A stretch of 64,000 nucleotides of DNA from Zingiber officinale (taxonomy: Eukaryota; Streptophyta; Magnoliopsida; Zingiberales; Zingiberaceae), in the NCBI RefSeq assembly GCF_018446385.1, contig NW_024589865.1:49341-113340 (forward strand), written 5' to 3'. How positions within the stretch are numbered: position 1 is the stretch's first letter; each line of letters starts with the position of its first letter. Below, one piece after another: positions 56,357 to 64,000 of the stretch. The notes beneath the pieces were generated by a model. It saw nothing but the letters and a program-made list of their open reading frames with translations, did no database searches and had not been told where the DNA came from. The translations under genes and the position numbers were made by a program.

Positions 56357-58018
56357 GTAATAATACAATATTTACCCTTGGTGATTTTGATAATTTCTAT
56401 GCTTTTCCCCTGGTGCTTGCTATGATTTTTTTGATACAAACCGGATGCTATGCTTTTGTTACAAACCATATACTAGTTGGAGACTAAATGATTGCCTAAG
56501 AAGAAAGGAATTAGAGATTAGGAGCTGCAGTGAGTAGAGTGGCTGGATAAGCTATCTTAAATGGTAACCTTAGGATTAAAGGATTGATTATATTTTTTGA
56601 ACCTGCTCAACTTCCTCTAAATATCTAACACATTGATACTCAAATTTAACCTAACCTATTAAGATAAATGGGTAATCAATACTAATCTTAATTTGATTGT
56701 TTAAATGTTGGGCTCTTGTTTCATAGCAAGGTTCATTTTGGGACTCGAAACTAAGTTTTTTTTAGAACCAATTTTCTGAATTTTGAGAACCAATTTTTTT
56801 TGTACATCTACCATCAAGTATGACCCTACTTTATTAGATGCTATCATGTTTCTTTTTTTGCTTCAATTGACAATCTGGTGGTTCGCAGAATCTGGAGTGT
56901 GGACAATCTGTTAAGGTTGTCTTTAATCAGATTTCGATTGTGCTACTAGAGATTCATAAATGAATATTTGTCAATCTAATCAGCTGGTTTGGCTTAAGAA
57001 TAAGATCAGTAATAGCCAACCAAAGTCTAGTAAAAATGCCCTCAAAAGTAACTAGAGTGGCCGAAAAGAGGGAATTAGAATTGGAGAAAGAGATGGAGAT
57101 TATTAAGGATATCAATGTATATATTAGTCTCTTTCTCTCTTTCCTAACAACTTAGCTTTTAGGATAAATAGTCAGCCAATCAAATTTCAGAGAAAAAGAG
57201 AGGAGAACCTTCACTAGTGCAATTGGCGACCATGCACCACTCTTGTTGTCCGCTGTGCTGTAAGGCAGAGTTGACGGATGTAAGTGAGATATGTTAGGAT
57301 CTTTATGTTCTTGAATTTGGGATCGTTTCCAAGGTTTTTCTGAAGTAAAATTGCTGCTTAGGATCTCAGCGTCCTATCATAATCGATGTTTCTGAGTTTT
57401 GTGACCTAGTGCCCTATGATTACAGTAATTGGCTAGTTTGCATCAAGAAAATTCCCTGCTCTTGATAAGAAAGAAGACCATTAAATAGCTTCCTGATTGT
57501 GAATACTTCATTAGTTGTAAATTAACCAGATATACACTTTTCAGTTGATCTGTTACAGTAAAAGCCAGTAATAGAAACTACTTAACCATCCAAATCTCCT
57601 GTACAGAGATTTAGACCCCCATCTTCATGCACATCCACTTAATTAACACTTTCACTGCATATCAACCCACCTTGTGTTTGCCTGCTTCATTGATTGTGTG
57701 GTGATGGTGAATTTTATAGCTTTTGCTCCTTATTGTATTATGTCTATTAGCCATGTGTATACAAAGGGCACAGTTGCATTCTTGCTTATGAGATTTGGAA
57801 GATGGCATCAGAGGTAGTACAATAAATAGTATATCTCTTCATTTGCTTGTTAACTATGAACATTTTCTTTGTTCTTCTATGCTTCCTTCACTATTATATT
57901 CGTTATCTTCCACAGCAGCCTTTAAAAACTCAGTATTCTATTTTATTTGATACATGCACACATTTGTTTTAGTTATTTGACATATGGTGAATTTATGTGT
58001 TTTTACAGTTTACAAATC
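56357..58018. other. CACTA-1 intron-like DNA
   Basis: AT-rich stretch between the two ULP1-like exons. No additional exon is recognised. Confidence 0.5.
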
Positions 58019-58089
58019 TCAAGTACTCCAGAGTTGAAATTGATGAAGTGCGGTTCGAGTGGGCTGAATGCATGCTAGATTACATTTGA
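58019..58089 (+). pseudogene. ULP1-like C-terminal exon
   Basis: After TTTTTACAG the frame reads FTNLKYSRVEIDEVRFEWAE then CMLDYI and TGA. The pattern Y-S-R-x-x-I-D-E-V-R-x-E-W-A is the usual end of CACTA-borne ULP1 proteins. Confidence 0.75.
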
Positions 58090-58304
58090 GACAGTTGTAC
58101 CTTAATGTGTTAACAGAATGTTATACTTTGATTTTGATATCTATTAGCTAGCTTTTGATGTAAAATGAATGTTTGGGTATTTTATGAATATTGTTGTAAG
58201 AAGATTATTTATATAATTTGTGAATATTTGTGTATTTTATGGATATTATTGAATGAAGAATATTTGTACAATTTGTGAATATTTGTGTATTTTTTTTTGT
58301 TATT

Positions 58305-58659
58305 GTCGGTTTTAAAATCAAATCTGTGCTGTTAGAAAAAATACATATTACATCGGTTTTCCACCGATGTAAAACCGGTGTTATAAAGTAATATTACATC
58401 GGTCATTTACCGCTGCCAAAACTGGTGTTATTAACAAAAGCTATTACATCGGTTTTACACCGTGTATGAAACGATGTCGTTAAGTGATACTACATCGGTT
58501 AATAACCGATTCGAAAACCGGTGTCGTTAAGTGATACTACACCGGTTTTAACCCGATGTCTAAAATGGCAGACTTTTAACATCGGCTTCATAGACATCGG
58601 TCGAAAATCAAATAGACACCGGTGGAAAACCGATGTCTATGAGCGATTTTGTCGTAGTG
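58305..58659. repeat. CACTA-1 right subterminal repeats and end
   Basis: Many ACATCGGTTTT and AACCGATGT copies in both orientations, ending CCGATGTCTATGAGCGATTT and then TGTCGTAGTG. It mirrors the left end. Confidence 0.85.
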
Positions 58660-59712
58660 ATTGAATCAATCACCAAATCAATGATTGGATGATCTTTGAT
58701 TGGCCGGCCCCTTGCTTGGGCACCAAGCAAGGGTGGACGGCCACTTAAAAAGGAAGGAAATATTTTTGTAAAAATTTTATAAGCAAAGAAGAAAATCTCT
58801 TATAAAATTTTATAAGCTCTCTTTTTAATTTCCCAATGTGAATGTTAACAAAGGAAAGTTTTAAAAAATTAAAACCAAGTTTTTAAAATTTAAAACTTCT
58901 CTTCTAAAATTTCCTTTTTAACATGGTTACAAAAATAGAAAATTTTAATTTTAAAACTTCTCTTCCTTTTTTCTAAAAACCATGAGGATGGTTAAAAAAA
59001 GAAAGTTTTAAAACTTTTAAACTTTCTATTAAACCATGTGGCCTAATTCAAATAAGGAAAGTTTAAAATTTTAAAAACTCTCTTTTAAAACTTGCAGTTT
59101 TCTACAAAGAGAAGATTTTAAAAATTCAAAACACCCCTCCTTATTTAACATATTATGGCCGACCCCTCTTTGCTTGGACACCAAGAAATGGGCTGGCCCC
59201 TTTGTGAAGGAGATTGGCCGACCCCTTTGGCTTGGTCACCAAGCCATGGGCCGACCTCTTCTTGGACACCAAGAAGGGTTTTATATGGGTGGACTTGAGA
59301 CTTTAATGAGACTACGATAGGGACCTAGAGGAGAAATTGATTTTGGCATTCTGATAAGCTTGAGTATCCCATGTTCGCCCCGAACAAACAACTCAAGTTC
59401 ATCAATAATAATTCATTCCACTAGAGAGTTATTATTGCACTACCGCACCAATCCCAAATTACATTATGGGCTCCTTCATATATGAGTGTATTAGTCTCCC
59501 TGTGTTTAAGATAACGAATGTCCACTAATTAAGTAAGTTACTGACAACTTCACTTAATTAATGTCTAGCTCCAAGAGTAGTACCACTCAACTTCATTGTT
59601 ATATTGGACTAAGTCCACCGCAGGGTTTAACATGACAATCCTTATGAGCCCTCTTGGGGACATTCTCAACCTAGATAACTAGGACACAGTTTTCTTCTAT
59701 AATCAACAACAC
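58660..59712 (-). mobile_element. Copia family 1 5' LTR, second part
   Basis: Continues the interrupted LTR without loss after the ATT duplication. It matches 45,888-46,945 of the 3' LTR including all four hairpins, and is cut at 59,713 by a second CACTA element. The remaining LTR and the outer end of the Copia element must lie beyond the window. Confidence 0.88.
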
Positions 59713-60115
59713 CACTACAACAAAAACTGCAAACGACAACGGATATTATCCGTTGTCGTAGGGTAAAAAAACCGTTGTAACTGAGGGTGTTGTAGAATGT
59801 ATTGCCCTACGACAACGGTTTTGAATCTGTTGTCTTTATAGACATTTGACAACGGTTTTTATCTGTTGTTGTTTATATGCCCAAAATTTGGCTACGAAGG
59901 ATACGACAACGTTTTAAACCGTTGTGGTAGATAATTTCAACAACAGAAATAAACCGTTGTGGTAGATAATATTTGAGACGTTTTGTTTTTTTACAACAGT
60001 TTTAATATATTTTACAACGGATAAAACCGTTGTCTTTATCACTTTACAAAAAAATTTCGTTGTGGTTTACCTAGTGTTTACAACATTTTTAACTGTTGTC
60101 TTTAATGTTCATTAA
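59713..60115. repeat. CACTA-2 subterminal repeats
   Basis: ACAACGG/CCGTTGT occurs about fifteen times in both orientations (for example CGACAACGGATATTATCCGT at 59,735). Adjacent inverted copies could form hairpins. The motif differs from GACATCGG of CACTA-1, so the two belong to separate families. Confidence 0.85.
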
Positions 60116-60760
60116 TACCAAACAACTAATCTTATTTTACTATAAGCAAACCACCAATACAAAACTAAATATTTACTACATTAAATACAAAATAAACATC
60201 CATATATAATTCATCTTGTAGCCACATATAAAAAAATATACAAAATGAGTTGTTACTCATCAAAATACATATGCTTTCCATTACTCTCCATATACATTAA
60301 ATCACATGTTTTCTATTTGTTGTTCTCCATATGGCTTTTAATTTACAAATTAGCAAAGCAAGCTACATCCTAACAAAGCTCACTTCTTGCATCAAAAAAA
60401 CTCAAGCCTCACGAATTGCCCGACCTGCAAGAGAAAAATTTAACAAAACTTATCAAATTCTAGAATTCCAAAAGGAGAATGTAATTAACCAATCTGTAGT
60501 GCATAGAAGGCAAAAACAAACCAAATGAAGGAAACAAAAAGAGGTGTTTATTAGAGAATAACAGTACATGGAATCTACTAGGAGCAGTGATACCTAGTTT
60601 AGCATAGTTTACTAAATAATTAGCATCGCATGCAACTAACATTATTTAAGTGAACTATTATCCAAGATCAATAGAATCCATGCAAAGCATATTACATCCA
60701 TTAACATCTTGAAACAAAATATTCATGTAATTTTGTGTGCCATTTTCCGCATCGCATTAC

Positions 60761-60831
60761 CTTTGAGAGTCGGTAGGCACAATATGCTTTTCCATTTTGC
60801 AAGTAACAAGTTGCCAGAGCTGCAAATTGAT
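60761..60831 (-). pseudogene. Captured CDC27/HOBBIT-like exon
   Basis: A 71-base minus-strand segment with TTATTGCAG before it and GTAATG after it. It reads QFAALATCYLQNGKAYCAYR then LSK. From memory, plant CDC27/HOBBIT (APC3 subunit of the anaphase-promoting complex) has LLATxYLQNNQAYSAYHLLK at a tetratricopeptide repeat near its N-terminus, matching at about 14 of 20 positions. No neighbouring CDC27 exon is recognised. Confidence 0.55.
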
Positions 60832-61969
60832 CTGCAATAAACGGACCCATCACAAAAGCATAAGTGAAAGTAAAAAACATGGGTTCAAAATCTTCCAATT
60901 AAAACTTGAACCAAAAGAATTGGATCATCATGATGAGTTATGGTAGGGTGAATTGTTTGTAGAGCTAAAAACAATTCCACAAATTCCTCAAAATAGAAAT
61001 CACATACGCACAACTTTAATAATTACATAGGACACCTAAAAGAACCAAAGTGTCAGTCAAATAAGTGTAGATTAAGAGCTATAACATTCACTACCTTCCA
61101 GCTGGAAAAATAGATTTTTCATTCCCATTTCATCAATACAAAAAGAAAATCTAACAAATTTAGCTGCAATGCACGTGCAATTCACGGGTAATTTACACTG
61201 CTCGTCCAAGCAAAAGTATATAGAGCAAACTATTAAGAAATCAAACTGCAGTATATAGATGTTTTGTATATCAATATACTATGGATCATACACGAAATGT
61301 CTTTACAAGCTCTTCATTTCATTATTCTCAAGCAATCACTAACATGCATATAGATTAACATAGTTGTGCTGATGAAGCATCATAATTGTCATTCGCGATG
61401 ATACTTGCAAGGTCCAACAAGATGGAAGTAGGAAATAAAAATTTGTCATCAACAATGAATTTCGAATGTACTTTTGCCACAGTAGTATTATGCTCAAGGA
61501 GTCATCAACAAAGTATGTAGTTCAACATAGTAAAAATTTAAATGCGATTGTAAAAAGAAAAAAAAATAAATTATAGGAGGAAAAATAAGATTAAGTCATG
61601 GCATATAGACGAAAACCATAAGGAGAGTACAAACAAGATATTTGTAGAGCAACTCATAAGATACAAAAGGTCATCATCTAACAATTCACAAAGAGATAAC
61701 TTCCACATTGTCACCTTACATAATTCGAAACAACTAAATAAGCTACTCACACAACCCAACCATTATTAATTTTGGACCACAAAGAGAGGCAATAAATAAG
61801 GGAAATGTCAACTAACTCGCTCATGGTAGAAATGTAAGAATCAAGTATTGAGCAAAGGAGATAGCTAGCTGTGAATAAACAAATTATTGGCGTAAGAATC
61901 AAAATCAATAAGTCATGGAGTCACAAACAAAGTGTTCAATCATCTTTGAAGTCTAGTAATTTATACCTA

Positions 61970-62058
61970 GTAATGAATATAGTCTAGTACGCAATCCGCC
62001 CATTCGGATCGTCACTTCATCAATTTCTTCACTGAGTAAATTGTTTTCTTGAACCGTT
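61970..62058 (-). other. Possible exon, unidentified
   Basis: The minus-strand frame reads ENNLLSEEIDEVTIRMGGLR then TRLYS, with coding-like composition in very AT-rich surroundings. I do not recognise the protein. Confidence 0.3.
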
Positions 62059-62560
62059 AACAAACCCAAATTAATTTAGTAAAAAATCAGTAATGAAGAA
62101 GCAAAGTCAAATAAAAGAAATTATTTGAGAAAATTGAGAATATATCAAATATTACCATTGAGATAAGTGAACCTTCGCGGTGGTAATATTTCCTTCAATA
62201 ATTTCTCTCCTAAATTTCATCACATAAAATTCTCTAGCTTTCATCGTGGAAATTATATAAAAAACATTAAAAAGTAATTTGCACTTGGGCCATAATTAGG
62301 TTTATTGGGTCTAACAATGGCTCAATCCATCTTTTATATATTTCATTCATTTTATCAACAATTTATCAATTCACACTTAACTTTAAGAATACTCAACAAA
62401 GGCACCTAATTTCAATATTTATTAAAAAGCACACTTAATTTTCAAAATTTCTTTAACCCATTACAACCGTAAACCAAAAAACAAATTTAATTTTCTTACT
62501 TGAACCAAATCGTAACCAAGGCTAAAAAAAACTTAATTATTTTATCAATCACTTTCATCT

Positions 62561-62801
62561 AAAAGTCATTAATGATCCTAAAAATAATTATAAATGCGAC
62601 CCTAAAAATTTTATATTCACGTCATATTAACACTGTTACACTCCTAGTGATACCCTTAATCTATCCATTTTTTTCCTTCAAAATTTTGTGTCTTTTAAGT
62701 TCACTAAGTTTTGACCAAAAAGTCATATATGACCTTAAAAAGCTCATATTTATTTTAAATTTACACCATTGCACTCCTAGTGGTCTCGTGAACCCATCTA
62801 T
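62561..62801. repeat. Imperfect direct repeat
   Basis: AAAAGTCATNNATGA ... CACTCCTAGTG occurs at 62,561-62,667 and again at 62,719-62,801, a decayed duplication with a period near 158 bp. Confidence 0.6.
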
Positions 62802-62829
62802 ATATAAAGAAATGAGGCTTCTTTTGTGC

Positions 62830-64000
62830 TAATAATGAGTAGACAATGTGGTGCCCGAATGAGTAGGAAATTTACCTCATTTTTCATCACTACCTAATGT
62901 GTAGGCCAAGCAACACGGGTCCCTATAGCGTCACCAATAGTATCACATTCATCACATAAAATCCTCATTTGGGCTTGGATCAAAAGGGAACAAAGAGAGC
63001 ATTGGTGTGGGGTTGTGAGCTTTCTCTACTAACCATTGAGCTAAGTTACCAATTGATAGCACTGAGGGGTAATCTGGAGATCACTAACACAATGAAGGAT
63101 TTCTTATACTTGGAGGGTTTTGGAGTTTGGTAGTAGCCCTACTATCCCAACTAAAATTTAACTGCTCCAAAAATGAAAGAGATGAAACAATTATACATGA
63201 CACGTACCACATCCATTAGTAGCAGTTAGTAGTTGGTCAGAATGATTGGAGTTTGTCCTCAAGGTCACAGTATCACCAGTGGAGTCTATTCTGTAAATGA
63301 GACTACTATTAGCCACATTTCAGAAAAGATCAACAATATTTCTTTATGAATCGATTGTTGACTGTCAGAGTGAAACTACAATGTGTATTGAAAAGAAAGG
63401 TTATATGATGAATTACTTTCATTAGCAAGACCATTGATGTAGGTTTGCTTTATGCTTTACAACTTGGACAATAGATCTTTCGATGTACTATTTGGGTTGG
63501 AGAGATTCATCCAGCTTTTGCTCATTAGATAAGATGTCGATGACTGGTTTTATTGAAGCAACTCAAGGTGGAAAACATGCACATTAGATTGGGATGAGCT
63601 TGAAATGGTGGAAGTTTATCAACCTTAACATCATCTCCACTCTGATAAAGACCAACCATGGATCAGCTCAGTGTAGTAGCATTAGGTCTTCAATCTCAAA
63701 TTCAACAGTAGGGAAATAAAAACAAACCCCTTCAAACTGCAGCTTCCCCTCTCTTTTTTGTTGCAATGAATCATCCCCGAAAATGCCCAAACAAACAAAA
63801 TAGTTACTAAACAACAAAATTAGTCAATAAAAAATAGCATTCTTTCATGTATCAATATACAATCTTTTGTCATTTGAGAAATAAGAAAAGCTTTCATGTA
63901 TCTCACACCCGTGGGTCCGTATCCGATGACAATATATAAAGTTGACAAATTTAAAAATTTAGAGACAATGCAATTCAATCAGACTGCAAGATGAAGTAGC
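62830..64000. other. Right edge, no gene recognised
   Basis: AT-rich DNA without a coding region I can support. A weak tRNA-like stretch on the minus strand (TTAGCTCAATGGTTAGTAGA, about 63,030-63,049) may be a SINE remnant. Confidence 0.4.

Larger units (their letters stand above)
52213..58659 (+). mobile_element. Complete CACTA element 1 with captured genes (TSD ATT)
   Basis: 6,447 bp. The left end is CACTACAACAAAAACTCTCA; the right end, read in reverse, is CACTACGACAAAATCGCTCA. The 3-bp TSD ATT lies at 52,210-52,212 and 58,660-58,662, and the interrupted LTR joins cleanly across it (compare 45,885-45,910). No TNP2 transposase is recognisable, so it depends on a transposase from elsewhere. 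The interior holds pieces resembling a PP2A B' subunit, an unnamed protein (opposite strand), RsmH methyltransferase exons and ULP1-like exons. Confidence 0.92.
59713..64000. mobile_element. CACTA element 2, left end and interior (runs off the window)
   Basis: Starts CACTACAACAAAAACTGC, sharing its first 16 bases with CACTA-1 but with different subterminal repeats. No matching GTAGTG end is seen up to 64,000. The interior is AT-rich with one CDC27-like exon and no transposase. Because the right end is not seen, assigning the last few kilobases to this element is inference. Confidence 0.75.

Noticed and set aside
59713..64000. CACTA-2 right end inside the window
   Set aside because: I looked for a GTAGTG end with CCGTTGT subterminal repeats and found none; GTAGTG near 60,497 has no such context.

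Overview
The window is nuclear DNA from a flowering plant. The evidence is plant-type Ty1/Copia and Ty3/Gypsy (chromovirus) retrotransposons primed by initiator tRNA-Met, CACTA/En-Spm and hAT DNA transposons, a broken class III peroxidase exon pair, and captured exons of plant housekeeping genes with GT-AG borders. The element types fit a monocot, but I cannot name the species. I found no intact host gene; nearly everything recognisable is a transposable element or a fragment carried by one.

Layout. 1-7,530: two degenerate Copia pol copies (+). The first is split by a 2,394-bp solo LTR with a GATAC target-site duplication (TSD) and is cut off at 4,620 by a truncated LTR of the same family. 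7,570-9,467: decayed CACTA TNP2 transposase (-). 10,586-27,057: a Gypsy chromovirus in a three-LTR tandem form (LTR-internal-LTR-internal-LTR, minus strand), with one TSD (CTCCC) on its outer ends. 28,011-28,575: two peroxidase first-exon fragments facing each other. 28,650-33,600: AT-rich DNA, a 118-bp tandem duplication, a 548-bp non-autonomous hAT element with an 8-bp TSD, and a gag-like relic.

33,603-64,000 is a deep nest. A Copia element (LTR 34,554-36,374, leader, gag start) is interrupted at 38,272 by a second Gypsy chromovirus. That element's integrase is split by a solo LTR of the first Gypsy family (TSD ATATG), and its reverse transcriptase is interrupted at 45,013 by a Copia element (minus). 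The 5' LTR of that Copia contains a complete 6,447-bp CACTA element (TSD ATT) holding fragments resembling a PP2A B' subunit, an RsmH/MraW rRNA methyltransferase and an ULP1 peptidase. A second CACTA starts at 59,713, carries a CDC27/HOBBIT-like exon, and runs off the window.

The most unusual signals are inside the LTRs. The Gypsy family carries a run of eight short hairpins whose arms change together between copies, plus a tRNA-like block. The Copia family carries a separate run of hairpins with different but self-complementary stems. Both look like maintained secondary structure rather than random repeats.
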